NCBI GenBank assembly: GCA_964582785.1 | Contig: CAZOTT010000002.1 | Coordinates: 1-64,000, forward strand | Direction: 5' to 3' | DNA: 64,000 nucleotides | Origin: JAMOQA01 sp964582785 | GTDB taxonomy: Bacteria > Acidobacteriota > Polarisedimenticolia > J045 | In this document: positions 24,834 to 33,139 of the stretch, piece by piece | Layout of the letters: every line of letters begins with the position of its first letter | How positions within the stretch are numbered: position 1 is the first letter of the stretch | Translations under genes and position numbers: made by a program | Notes under the pieces: generated by a model | Told to the model about the DNA's origin: nothing | What the model saw: the letters and a program-made list of their open reading frames with translations, nothing else | Databases searched by the model: none

Positions 24834-26455
24834 CGCGCCCGCTCCCGGCGGTAGTCCCACGCCGCGCCGACGAACCCGGAAAAGAGGGGATGGGGCGCCA
24901 GCGGGCGGCTGCGGAACTCGGGGTGGAACTGGCAGGCGAGGAACCAGGGGTGGTCCCGCCGCTCGACGATCTCGACGAGCTCCCCCTGCGGCCAGATCCC
25001 GACCGGTTCCAGGCCGGCGGCCCGCAGGCGATCCAGGTAGTCGTTGTTGACCTCGTACCGGTGCCGGTGCCGCTCGCTGATCTCCGCCCGGCCGTAGAGC
25101 CGGTGGGCGAGGGACCCGGGGCTGATCCGGCACGGGTAGGCGCCGAGGCGCATCGTGCCCCCCTTGTCCTCGACGCCGCGCTGCTCCGGGATCAGGTCGA
25201 TCACGTTGTGGGGGGTCTCCGGGTCGAACTCGGTGGAGTTCGCCCGGGAGAGCCCGGCCACGTTCCGGGCGGTCTCGATCACCGCGCACTGCATGCCGAG
25301 GCAGATGCCGAGGAAGGGGATCTTCCGCTCCCGGGCCCGGGCGATGGTGCGGATCATTCCCTCCACGCCCCGGGTGCCGAACCCTCCCGGGACGAGAACA
25401 CCGTCCACCCGGTCCAGCACCGCGTCGATCCGACCGTCATCCGTCATCTGCTCCGACTCGACGAACTCCAGGCGGACCCGCAGCCGGTGGGCGAACCCCC
25501 CGTGGCGCAGCGCCTCGTTGAGGGACTTGTAGGAGTCCTCGTAGGCGACGTACTTGCCGACCATCGCGATGACGACCTCGTCCCGCGGGTTCCGCGCCCG
25601 GTCGAGAAGTTCCTCCCAGTCGGACAGGTCGCGGCGCCGGTAGGGGAGGTCAAGGAGCTTCGTGACGATCTCGTCGAGGCCCTCCCGGCTCAGGCGGAGG
25701 GGAACCTCGTAGATGTTGTCCACGTCGGGGGCGGCGATCACCTGGTCCTCGGAGACGTTGCAGAAGAGGGCGATCTTCTGCTTGATCTCCGGGGGAATCG
25801 GGCGGTCGCAGCGGCAGAGCAGGATGTCCGGCTGGATCCCGATCGCCCGCAGTTCCCGGACCGAGTGCTGGGTCGGCTTCGTCTTCAGCTCGCCGGCGGC
25901 GGGGATCCACGGGACGAGCGTCAGGTGCACGAAGATCGCCCGCCGCGGCCCGACCTCGAGACGAAACTGCCGGATCGCCTCGAGGAACGGCAGCGACTCG
26001 ATGTCCCCCACCGTTCCCCCGATCTCGACGATCTGGATGTCGTGGTCGGCGGAAAGGTCCCGGATCGCCCACTTGATCTCGTCGGTGATGTGGGGAATCA
26101 CCTGCACGGTGGCGCCGAGGTAGTCGCCCCGGCGCTCCCGCTCGATGACCCGGTTGTAGATCCTGCCGGTCGTGTAGTTGTTGCGCTGGCCCGTGGTGAT
26201 CGACGTGAACCGCTCGTAGTGGCCCAGGTCCAGGTCGGTCTCGGCCCCGTCCTCGGTGACGAAGACCTCGCCGTGCTGGAAGGGGTTCATCGTCCCGGGA
26301 TCGACGTTGATGTAGGGATCCAGCTTCTGGATCGTCACCCGGAAGCGCCGGGCCTCGAGCAGCCGGGCCAGGGAGGCCGCCGCCAGTCCCTTGCCCAGGG
26401 ACGAGACGACTCCCCCGGTGACGAACACGTAGCGGGTCTCGTCGCGTCGCATCAT
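24830..26455 (-). CDS. pyrG: CTP synthase
   Basis: A 541-residue glutamine-dependent CTP synthase (UTP + ATP + Gln). The synthetase half begins YVFVTGGVVSSLGKG (P loop) with QKLDPYINVDPGTMNPFQHG and GGTVGDIESLPF; the class I amidotransferase half has the nucleophile in GICLGMQCAVIE and the HPEF triad block near the C-terminus. I chose ATG 26455 of the doubled ATGATG, which overlaps the kdsB stop. CTP is the co-substrate of KdsB, so the placement between kdsB and kdsA makes sense; kds-pyrG linkage is known in other diderms. Confidence 0.97.
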   Translation of the reverse strand: MMRRDETRYVFVTGGVVSSLGKGLAAASLARLLEARRFRVTIQKLDPYINVDPGTMNPFQHGEVFVTEDGAETDLDLGHYERFTSITTGQRNNYTTGRIYNRVIERERRGDYLGATVQVIPHITDEIKWAIRDLSADHDIQIVEIGGTVGDIESLPFLEAIRQFRLEVGPRRAIFVHLTLVPWIPAAGELKTKPTQHSVRELRAIGIQPDILLCRCDRPIPPEIKQKIALFCNVSEDQVIAAPDVDNIYEVPLRLSREGLDEIVTKLLDLPYRRRDLSDWEELLDRARNPRDEVVIAMVGKYVAYEDSYKSLNEALRHGGFAHRLRVRLEFVESEQMTDDGRIDAVLDRVDGVLVPGGFGTRGVEGMIRTIARARERKIPFLGICLGMQCAVIETARNVAGLSRANSTEFDPETPHNVIDLIPEQRGVEDKGGTMRLGAYPCRISPGSLAHRLYGRAEISERHRHRYEVNNDYLDRLRAAGLEPVGIWPQGELVEIVERRDHPWFLACQFHPEFRSRPLAPHPLFSGFVGAAWDYRRERAR

Positions 26456-27255
26456 CGGTCGGAGGTCCTTTCGGTGGTGGCGCCGGGGCCGTCTCTCCGG
26501 CCGGCGGCGAGCCGGGCCTCGGCCCGGGCGAGGTCGGCGGGGGTATCCACCCCGAGCGGCTCCCCGTGGGCCGGGAGCACCCGGATGGCCCACCCGGCCT
26601 CGAGGGCGCGCAGCTGCTCCAGCCGCTCGATCCGCTCGAGACGGGACGGGGGGAGGCCGGCGAAGGCGAGCAGGGTCTCCCGCCGCCAGGCGTAGACCCC
26701 GACGTGGGCCAGGGGAGGCGGTTCCGGCAGCGAGCGGGGCGGGAACGCCGCGCCCCCGCCGTCCCGGGGCCAGGGCACCGGGGCCCGGCTGAACAGGAGC
26801 GCGCGGCCTTCCTCGTCGAGGACCACCTTGACCACGTTCGGGTCCAGGTATTCCTCGAGGGAACGGACCGGGCGGGCCAGGGTGGCCAGGGCGATGTCCC
26901 CCTCCTCCTCGAGGCCTTCCACCAGCGCGGCCAGGTCCACCGGCTCGAGGAACGGCTCGTCGGCCTGGAGACCGAGGACGACCGGCTCGGTCCGCTCCCG
27001 GACGACCGCCGCCACCCGGTCGGTGCCGCTGGGCAGGCCCGGGTCCGTCCGCACCGCCTCGAGCCCCGCCCGCCGGGCGGCCGCCATCACCCGCTCGTCG
27101 TCGGTCGCCACGATCACGGAGCGGAAGACCCCGGCGGCCCGGGCGGCGTCGGCGACCCGCAGGAAGAGGGGGCGGCCGCCGAGGGGAGCGAGGACCTTCC
27201 CGGGGAAGCGGGTGGAGGCCCAGCGGGCCGGGATCACCGCGAGCGCATCCGGCAC
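26452..27255 (-). CDS. kdsB: 3-deoxy-manno-octulosonate cytidylyltransferase
   Basis: A 267-residue nucleotidyltransferase that activates Kdo as CMP-Kdo. It has VIPARWASTRFPGKVLAPL (PPi/CTP loop), VATDDERV, LPSGTDRVA, LQADEPFLEP (metal Asp) and HVGVYAWRRETL with GVDTPADL at the C-terminus. The start is GTG 27255 with GGAGAG upstream. A good promoter (TTGACC-17-TAGCAT) lies 62 bases above, so this is the first gene of the seven-gene kdsB to lapB operon. Confidence 0.95.
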   Translation of the reverse strand: MPDALAVIPARWASTRFPGKVLAPLGGRPLFLRVADAARAAGVFRSVIVATDDERVMAAARRAGLEAVRTDPGLPSGTDRVAAVVRERTEPVVLGLQADEPFLEPVDLAALVEGLEEEGDIALATLARPVRSLEEYLDPNVVKVVLDEEGRALLFSRAPVPWPRDGGGAAFPPRSLPEPPPLAHVGVYAWRRETLLAFAGLPPSRLERIERLEQLRALEAGWAIRVLPAHGEPLGVDTPADLARAEARLAAGRRDGPGATTERTSDR

Positions 27256-27316
27256 GGTCCGTCTCTCCGCGTTCGGCTCTTCCTGTCGAACAGGTCCCCT
27301 TGCCGACCCCGCGCGG

Positions 27317-27345
27317 ATGCTAGACGAGGGGAGGGGGGCGGTCAA
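27317..27345 (-). promoter_or_regulatory. Sigma70-like promoter of the kdsB-pyrG-kdsADC-lapAB operon
   Basis: On the minus strand TTGACC (27340-27345, 5 of 6) and TAGCAT (27317-27322, 4 of 6) with a 17-base spacer. The leader to the kdsB GTG would be about 55 bases and holds a small CCTGT/ACAGG hairpin. Confidence 0.65.
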
Positions 27346-27372
27346 CCTGGCCCGGGAAGCGGCGCGGCGCGG

Positions 27373-27378
27373 TATCCT
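27373..27378 (+). promoter_or_regulatory. -10 element of the ABC exporter genes
   Basis: TATCCT ends 9 bases before the ATG at 27388, suggesting a leaderless or nearly leaderless start. No good -35 is visible. It diverges from the kdsB promoter 28 bases away. Confidence 0.4.
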
Positions 27379-27387
27379 TCCCGGGCG

Positions 27388-28416
27388 ATGGAGACCCCGA
27401 TGCGGGCAGGGAACGCGGCGGAGGACGGCGGGACGGCGGTCCGGGTCGAGGGAGTGGCCAAGTCCTTTCCCCGGCGGAGGACCGTCCGGGCCCTGCTCCG
27501 GGCGCCGTTCCGGCGGCCCCCGCGGGTTCCCGCCCTGCGCGGCGTCTCCCTCCGGGTGCGCCGGGGCGAGATCGTCGGCCTGCTCGGTCCCAACGGGGCG
27601 GGGAAGACGACCCTGCTCAAGGTGCTGTGCGGCCTCGTTCTCCCGGACGAGGGCCGGGCGGAGGTCCTGGGGGTGCCCGCCGGGGCCCCGGGCCTGTCCC
27701 GGGTTCTGGGACTGGTCCACGGGGACGAGCGGTCGTTCTACTGGCGGCTGACCGCGCGGGAGAACCTGGACTTCTTCGCCCGCCTGCACGGCCTCGTCGG
27801 GGCCGCCCGCCGGAAGCGGGTGGCGGAGCTCCTCGAGCGGGTGGACCTGGCGCGGGACGCGGACCGGCGCTTCGGGGACTTCTCCTCCGGGATGCGCCAG
27901 CGGCTGGCCATCGCCCGGGCCCTGATCGCCGACCCGCCGGTCCTGCTGATGGACGAGCCGACCCGGAGCCTGGACCCGGTCAGCGCCGCTCGGCAGCGGG
28001 AGTGGATCCGGGAAGAACTGCACCGGGGAGACGGGAGGACGATCCTGATCGCGACCCACAACCTCCGGGAAGCGGAGCAGCTCTGCCACCGGGTGGCGGT
28101 GCTCGCCGCCGGGCGGGTGCGGGCCGCCGGCACCCCGGGAGAGCTGCGACAGAGGGGGCTCGGGGGCGTGGCCTGGCGCCTGCGGCTCGCGCCGCTGCCG
28201 GCGGCGATCGGGGTGGGGCGGGTGGTTTCCCGGGATGGCGAGCCCGGACGGACGGGCGAACTCGTCGTCCTCGTGCCGGGCGAGGACGACCTCGACCCCC
28301 TCCTCGCCGAGGTGCGGGATGCGGGCTGCCGGGTGCTCGCGGTCCGCCCCGAGGAGCCGGACCTCGAGGAGGTGTTCCGCGAGCTCGTCGCCGGGGACCG
28401 GGAGGACGGCCGGTGA
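27388..28416 (+). CDS. ABC transporter ATP-binding protein (ABC-2 / drug or lipid type)
   Basis: A 342-residue ATPase subunit. Walker A is LLGPNGAGKTTLLKVL, the Q loop is followed by ERSFYWRLTARENLDF, the ABC signature is FSSGMRQRLAIARAL, Walker B is VLLMDEPTRSLDP, and the switch His is in ATHNLREAE. About 85 extra C-terminal residues follow the core. An Arg-rich insertion sits between the first strands (RRRTVRALLRAPFRR), as in exporters of the NodI/DrrA group. ATG 27388; an in-frame ATG at 27400 is possible. Its stop overlaps the permease start (GTGA). Confidence 0.9.
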   Translation: METPMRAGNAAEDGGTAVRVEGVAKSFPRRRTVRALLRAPFRRPPRVPALRGVSLRVRRGEIVGLLGPNGAGKTTLLKVLCGLVLPDEGRAEVLGVPAGAPGLSRVLGLVHGDERSFYWRLTARENLDFFARLHGLVGAARRKRVAELLERVDLARDADRRFGDFSSGMRQRLAIARALIADPPVLLMDEPTRSLDPVSAARQREWIREELHRGDGRTILIATHNLREAEQLCHRVAVLAAGRVRAAGTPGELRQRGLGGVAWRLRLAPLPAAIGVGRVVSRDGEPGRTGELVVLVPGEDDLDPLLAEVRDAGCRVLAVRPEEPDLEEVFRELVAGDREDGR

Positions 28417-29237
28417 GGGACTTCCTGCGGGTCGCCTGGGCCTTCCTCGTCCGGGACTTCCAGGTGGAGACCAGCTACCGCCTGGCCTTCGTCCTCCAGG
28501 TGTTCGGGCTGCTCGTCTCGGCGACCCTGTGGTACTTCATGGCCCGCTTCGTCGGGGGCAACCATCCGTCCGCCCGCATGCTGGAGCTGACCGGCAACCT
28601 GGACTACTTCGCCTATGTCCTGGTCGGGCTGATGGTCAGCCGGTTCCTCGACGTCAGCCTCCACGCCTACGCCAGCCAGATCCGGCAGGAGCAGACCACC
28701 GGCACCCTCGAGGCGATGCTGGTCACCCCCGCCCGGCTCGGACACCTGGTGGTCGCCAGCTCCGCCTGGGCCTTTCTCTTCGCGGCGATCCAGTCGAGCC
28801 TCTACCTGCTGTTCGGGGTCACCCTCTTCGGGCTCCGCCTCGACGTCGGTTCCATCGCCGGGATCGCCGCCGCCCTGGCGCTGACCGTCCTCGCCTTTTC
28901 CGGGATCGGCATCCTTTCCGCGGCGTTCGTCCTCTACTTCAAGCGGGGCAACCCGGTGAACTTCGTCATCTCGTCCCTGACGATGCTGTTCGGCAACGTG
29001 CTGATCCCCGCCCGGAGCCTGCCGGAATCCCTCCAGTGGATCTCCCGGCTGGTCCCCGTTTCCTACGCCACCGAGGCCGTCCGGGGAGCGCTGCTCAAGG
29101 GCCAGGGGTTCCGCGAGATCCTGCCCGACCTCGGGGCCCTTGCCGCCTTCGCCGCGGTGCTCGTCCCCCTGGGCCTCGCCGGGGCGCGGATCGCGGTGAA
29201 CCGGGCGAAGCGCGAGGGATCCCTGGTCCAGTACTGA
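28413..29237 (+). CDS. ABC-2 type transporter permease
   Basis: A 274-residue inner-membrane protein with six predicted helices and the ABC-2 pattern: an N-terminal helix after a short cytoplasmic start (VRDFLRVAWAFLVRDFQVE), an EQTTGTLEAMLVTP cytoplasmic loop, and LIPARSLPESLQWISRLVP before the last helices. GTG 28413 overlaps the ATPase stop. Together they form an exporter; the substrate is not shown by the sequence, though the flanking LPS and aromatic-acid genes make a lipid or glycolipid possible. Confidence 0.88.
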   Translation: MRDFLRVAWAFLVRDFQVETSYRLAFVLQVFGLLVSATLWYFMARFVGGNHPSARMLELTGNLDYFAYVLVGLMVSRFLDVSLHAYASQIRQEQTTGTLEAMLVTPARLGHLVVASSAWAFLFAAIQSSLYLLFGVTLFGLRLDVGSIAGIAAALALTVLAFSGIGILSAAFVLYFKRGNPVNFVISSLTMLFGNVLIPARSLPESLQWISRLVPVSYATEAVRGALLKGQGFREILPDLGALAAFAAVLVPLGLAGARIAVNRAKREGSLVQY

Positions 29238-29254
29238 CGAGGAGGAGGGAGACC

Positions 29255-29725
29255 TTGCCCGCCCACCGTTTCGCCCGGGACGAGCTGCTTTCCGGCAGGC
29301 CCTTCGGGCCGTCCCACCGGCACGAGGTCCGGCTGCAGGACGTGGACGCCGCCGGGGTCGTCTTCTTCGCCCGGCACCTCGAGTTCGCCCACGACGGGAT
29401 GATCCGCGTGCTCGCCGCCGCCGGCTGGCCCGTGCCGCGGAAACTGGCCGAGGGGGCCCCGCTCGCCCCCCTGCGCCACGCGGAAGCGGACTTCCTGGCG
29501 CCCCTCCGCTTCGGGGATGCGGTCACCGTCCACGCCGTGGCGGCCCACCTGCGCGAGACGGAACTGGCCGCCGGCTTCCGCCTGGTCCGGGAGGGGGACG
29601 GGGTGGTCGTGTCCACCGTCCAGCTCGTCCACGTGTTCGTCGATCCGGCCACCTTCCGGCGCGTGCCGGTTCCGGGCCCGGTCCGCCGCTGGTTCCGGGA
29701 GGAGGCGCATGCGGACGGGGAGTGA
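29255..29725 (+). CDS. Hotdog-fold acyl-CoA thioesterase, DHNA-CoA hydrolase candidate
   Basis: A 156-residue 4HBT-family thioesterase starting at TTG 29255 behind a strong GGAGGAGGGAGA. The active-site strand/helix is RLQDVDAAGVVFFARHLEF, where the Asp matches the catalytic residue of 4-hydroxybenzoyl-CoA and cyanobacterial DHNA-CoA thioesterases. It is the first gene of the aroAE-aroC-aroKB-aroQ run, and the window also holds MenB, whose product DHNA-CoA needs such a hydrolase before MenA. That role is an inference from family and context; other small acyl-CoAs are possible. Its end overlaps the aroA::aroE start by 17 bases. Confidence 0.75.
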   Translation: MPAHRFARDELLSGRPFGPSHRHEVRLQDVDAAGVVFFARHLEFAHDGMIRVLAAAGWPVPRKLAEGAPLAPLRHAEADFLAPLRFGDAVTVHAVAAHLRETELAAGFRLVREGDGVVVSTVQLVHVFVDPATFRRVPVPGPVRRWFREEAHADGE

Positions 29726-31928
29726 CGTGGCCCGGTGGACCGGCCCGGCGGGACCGGTCCGGGGGAGGGTCCGGGTTCCCGGGGACAAGTCGATCGCCCA
29801 CCGGGTCCTGCTGGTGGGGGCGGTGGCGGAGGGGACCTCCCGGCTGCGGGGCCTGCCGGCGGGGCGGGACGTGGCGTCCACCCGGCGGGCCGTGGAGGCG
29901 CTCGGGGTCGAGGTGCGGGCGGAGGGGAGGGAGATCCTCGTCCGGGGGAAGGGGTGGGGGGGCATCGGGCGAGCCCCGGGGCTGCCGCCGCTGGCCCTCG
30001 ACTGCGGCAACTCCGGCACCACGGCCCGGCTCCTCCTCGGGCTCCTGGCCGGCCGTCCCGGGGTCTTTTCCCTCGACGGGGACGCCTCCCTGCGCCGGCG
30101 CCCGATGGACCGGGTGGCGGAACCGCTCCGCCGGATGGGGGCCGCCGTGGTGGGGGGCACCACGCTCCCCCTGCTGGTGCGGGGCGCCTCCCTGTCGCCG
30201 GTGGACCTCGAGCTGCGGGTCCCGAGCGCCCAGCTCGAGACCGCCCTGCTCCTCGCCGCTCTCCAGGCCGGTGGCACGTCCCGGCTCGTGCCCGCCGGCC
30301 CGCGGCGGGACCACGGCCCGCGTCTTCTCGCGGCCGCCGCCGCGCCGGTGGAGTGGCGGGGCGGCGACAACCCTCCCGCGGAGATCCTGGTCCGGGGCCG
30401 TCCGTCCGGCGCTCCCCTCGCTCCCCTCGAGCTGGAGATTCCCGGGGACCCGTCGTCGGCGGCGTTCCTCCTTGCCCTGGCCGCGGCGATCCCCGGCAGC
30501 GACCTGGCCGTCGAGGGGGTCTCGCTGAATCCCACCCGGCTGGGTTTCCTCCGGATCCTGCGGCGGATGGGGGTACCCGTCGAGGTGATCCCCGCGGGCG
30601 ATCCGGGCCCGGAACCCGCCGGGACGGTGCGGGTCCGGGGGGCCGGCCTGCGGGGAGTCCGGGTCGGGCCGGCGGAGGTGGCGGACGCGATCGACGAGGT
30701 TCCCCTCGTCGCCCTGCTGGGGGCCCTGGCCCGCGGAGAGACGCTGATCCGGGGGGCGGGGGAACTGCGGGTCAAGGAGTCGGACCGGCTGGCGGGGACC
30801 GCCGCCCTCCTCCGCGCCCTCGGGGCGGACGTGGAGGAACTCCCGGACGGGCTGGCCGTGCGGGGCGGGAAGGAACTCCGGGGAGGGGTCGTCGACGCCC
30901 GGGGAGACCACCGGCTGGCGATGCTCGGTGGCATCGCCGGCCTGCTCGCCCGGGGAGGGACCGTGGTCCGGGGCGCCTCCGCCGCGGCGGTCTCGTGGCC
31001 CTCCTTCCCTTCCGTCCTGGCCCGGCTCGTCCGCCGCCGTTCCCCGGCGGTGGCGGTGCCGGGGCCGGTGGGAGGGGCCCGGCCCTTCCGGGCCGTCCTG
31101 CTCGGCCACCCGGTGGCCCATTCCCGCTCCGCCGACCTGTTCGCGGCCCTCGAGCGGGCGGGGGGGCCGCCCGTGGACTACCGGCTGCTCGACGTCCCGC
31201 CGGCCCGTCTGCCGGGGGTCCTGGAGCGGCTGCGCCGGGGGGACTGGGACGGGGCCAACGTGACCGTGCCCCACAAGCGGGAGGTGGCCGCCCGGATCGA
31301 CCGGCTCGGGGAACTGGCCCGGGATGCCGGGGCGGTGAACGTGCTGCTCCGCGAGGACGACGCCGGCCCCGCCCGGCTGCGGGGGGAGAACACGGACGGG
31401 CCGGGGTTTGCCGGGGCGTTCCGGGAGGCGTTCGGCGGGGAGCCCCGGCCTTCCCGGGTGCGCCGGGCGGTCGTGTTCGGCTGGGGCGGGGCCGCCCGGG
31501 GGGTCGTGGCGGAACTGCGCCGCCGGCGGGTCCGCGTCACCGTGGCGACCCGGGACCCGGCCGCTGCCCGGGCCGGCTGGCCGGACCCGGGAACCCGTTT
31601 TCTCGGGACCCGCGACCCCCGGCTCGCCGAGGCCTGCGCCGGGGCGGACCTGCTCGTCCAGGCCACGCCCCTCGGGATGCCCGGGGGGCCCGGGCCGGGA
31701 GAGGCGCCCCCCGTCCCGTGGGACCCGGTACCGGCGAAGGCCGTCGCGGTGGACCTGGTCTACGCGGACACCGCGACCCCCTTCGTCCGGGCGGCCCGGG
31801 AGCGGGGCCTTTCCGCCGTGGACGGCCGGGACATGCTGCGGCACCAGGCGGCCCGGGCCGCCGACCTGTGGCTCGGCCCCGGGGCGGGGGCCCTGCTCCT
31901 CGCGGCGACCCGCCGTCTCTTCCCCTGA
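29709..31928 (+). CDS. aroA-aroE: Fusion of EPSP synthase (AroA) and shikimate dehydrogenase (AroE)
   Basis: A 739-residue protein holding two shikimate enzymes in one continuous frame. Residues ~1-450 are EPSP synthase: GDKSIAHR, DCGNSGTTARLLLG, LRRRPMDRV, DAIDEVPLVALL (catalytic Asp), KESDRL and DHRLAM. After a 10-residue linker, residues ~459-739 are shikimate dehydrogenase: GHPVAHSRS, NVTVPHK (catalytic Lys), ENTDGPGF (catalytic Asp), the NADPH loop GWGGAARG, and QATPLGM (usually NATPxGM). AroE makes shikimate, AroK phosphorylates it, then AroA adds PEP, so the fused steps are not consecutive. ATG 29709 has GGAGGAGG upstream; GTG 29727 is an alternative. Confidence 0.93.
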   Translation: MRTGSDVARWTGPAGPVRGRVRVPGDKSIAHRVLLVGAVAEGTSRLRGLPAGRDVASTRRAVEALGVEVRAEGREILVRGKGWGGIGRAPGLPPLALDCGNSGTTARLLLGLLAGRPGVFSLDGDASLRRRPMDRVAEPLRRMGAAVVGGTTLPLLVRGASLSPVDLELRVPSAQLETALLLAALQAGGTSRLVPAGPRRDHGPRLLAAAAAPVEWRGGDNPPAEILVRGRPSGAPLAPLELEIPGDPSSAAFLLALAAAIPGSDLAVEGVSLNPTRLGFLRILRRMGVPVEVIPAGDPGPEPAGTVRVRGAGLRGVRVGPAEVADAIDEVPLVALLGALARGETLIRGAGELRVKESDRLAGTAALLRALGADVEELPDGLAVRGGKELRGGVVDARGDHRLAMLGGIAGLLARGGTVVRGASAAAVSWPSFPSVLARLVRRRSPAVAVPGPVGGARPFRAVLLGHPVAHSRSADLFAALERAGGPPVDYRLLDVPPARLPGVLERLRRGDWDGANVTVPHKREVAARIDRLGELARDAGAVNVLLREDDAGPARLRGENTDGPGFAGAFREAFGGEPRPSRVRRAVVFGWGGAARGVVAELRRRRVRVTVATRDPAAARAGWPDPGTRFLGTRDPRLAEACAGADLLVQATPLGMPGGPGPGEAPPVPWDPVPAKAVAVDLVYADTATPFVRAARERGLSAVDGRDMLRHQAARAADLWLGPGAGALLLAATRRLFP

Positions 31929-31966
31929 CGGATCCGCCCCCGCCGGGGAGGGGCGGCCGCGCGGGG

Positions 31967-31972
31967 TATCCT
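31967..31972 (+). promoter_or_regulatory. Possible internal -10 upstream of aroC
   Basis: TATCCT lies 33 bases before the aroC ATG, in the 77-base gap after aroA::aroE, the only real gap in the aro run. No matching -35 is seen. It may give separate expression of aroC-aroKB-aroQ. Confidence 0.3.
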
Positions 31973-32005
31973 GTGCCGGGGAGGAACCGGAGGGAGGCGA
32001 GGGCC

Positions 32006-33139
32006 ATGCTGCGCTACCTCACGGCCGGCGAGTCCCACGGCCGGGTGCTCCTCGGGATCCTGGACGGGATGCCGGCCGGCGTGCCGCTCCGGTCCCGGGA
32101 CCTCCTTCCCCGGATGCGGCGGCGCCGGGTGGCGGCGGGCCGGGGGCCGCGGATGCGCCTCGAGGAGGACCGGCCCGAGATCGTCGCCGGGGTCCTGCGC
32201 GGGCGGACGACCGGCGCTCCCCTCGGGATCCTCCTGCCGAACCGTTCCGACCGGTCGGGCCGGCCGGCCCCGCCCCGGACGGTTCCCCGGCCGGGTCACG
32301 CGGACCTCGCCGGGGCGTTCAAGTACGGCACCGCCGACGTGACCCCGGTTCTCGAGCGGGCTTCCGCCCGGGAAACCGCGATCCGCACGGCCCTGGGCGC
32401 CGCCGCCTGCCGGATGCTCGAACTCCTCGGCATCCACCTGGTCGCCCACGTGATCGCCCTCGGGGATGTCGAGGCCCCCGGGAGAGGGATGCCGGGGACA
32501 GAACCCGGGGAACTCGCCCGGCGCCGCGACCGGTCCCCCGTGGCCTGCCTCGATCCCGCGGCCGGCCGGGAAATGGCGGCCCGGATCGAGGAGGCCCGGG
32601 CCCGGGGAGAGACCCTGGGGGGCCGCGTCGAACTCGTGGTCTCGGGGCTGCCCCGGGGACTGGGGTCGTTCGTCCAGCACGACCGGAGACTCGATGCCCG
32701 GCTGGCCGCGGAGGTGCTCTCCATCCCCTCCGTCCGGGAGGTCGAGGTGGGAGAGGCGCTCCTGCAGGCCCGCCTGCCGGGAGGCGAGGCCCAGGACCCG
32801 GTCGAGGTGGACGAAGAGGGCCGGATCCGGCGGCCCCGCAACCGGGCCGGGGGCCTGGAAGGGGGCGTGACGAACGGGGAACCCCTCGTGCTCCGGGCCG
32901 GGATCAAGCCCCTGCCCACCCGCCGCCGCCCCCTGCCCACCGTCGACCTGGCCACCGGCCGCCCCGCCCCGGGCCGCCCGGTGCGGGCGGACGTCACCCA
33001 GGTGGCGGCGGTGCCCCCGATCGTCGAGGCGCTGGCCGGGATCGTCCTCGCCGGGGCGCTCCTCGAGCGGTACGGGGGCGACCGTTTCGACGAGATCGCC
33101 CGGCGGGTGACCGAGGACCGGGAACGGAGGCTCCCGTGA
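32006..33139 (+). CDS. aroC: Chorismate synthase
   Basis: A 377-residue FMN-dependent lyase making chorismate from EPSP. It starts MLRYLTAGESHGRVLLGILD, has DRSGRP and RPGHADLAGAFKYG, ERASARETA, GGLEGGVTNGEPLVLR and a C-terminal RADVTQVAAVPPIVEALAG with an AGALLERYGGD helix. ATG 32006 with GGAGGGAGG upstream. It is near the usual 350-390 length. The stop overlaps the aroKB start (GTGA). It gives the branch-point chorismate for MenF in the opposite-strand men operon. Confidence 0.96.
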   Translation: MLRYLTAGESHGRVLLGILDGMPAGVPLRSRDLLPRMRRRRVAAGRGPRMRLEEDRPEIVAGVLRGRTTGAPLGILLPNRSDRSGRPAPPRTVPRPGHADLAGAFKYGTADVTPVLERASARETAIRTALGAAACRMLELLGIHLVAHVIALGDVEAPGRGMPGTEPGELARRRDRSPVACLDPAAGREMAARIEEARARGETLGGRVELVVSGLPRGLGSFVQHDRRLDARLAAEVLSIPSVREVEVGEALLQARLPGGEAQDPVEVDEEGRIRRPRNRAGGLEGGVTNGEPLVLRAGIKPLPTRRRPLPTVDLATGRPAPGRPVRADVTQVAAVPPIVEALAGIVLAGALLERYGGDRFDEIARRVTEDRERRLP

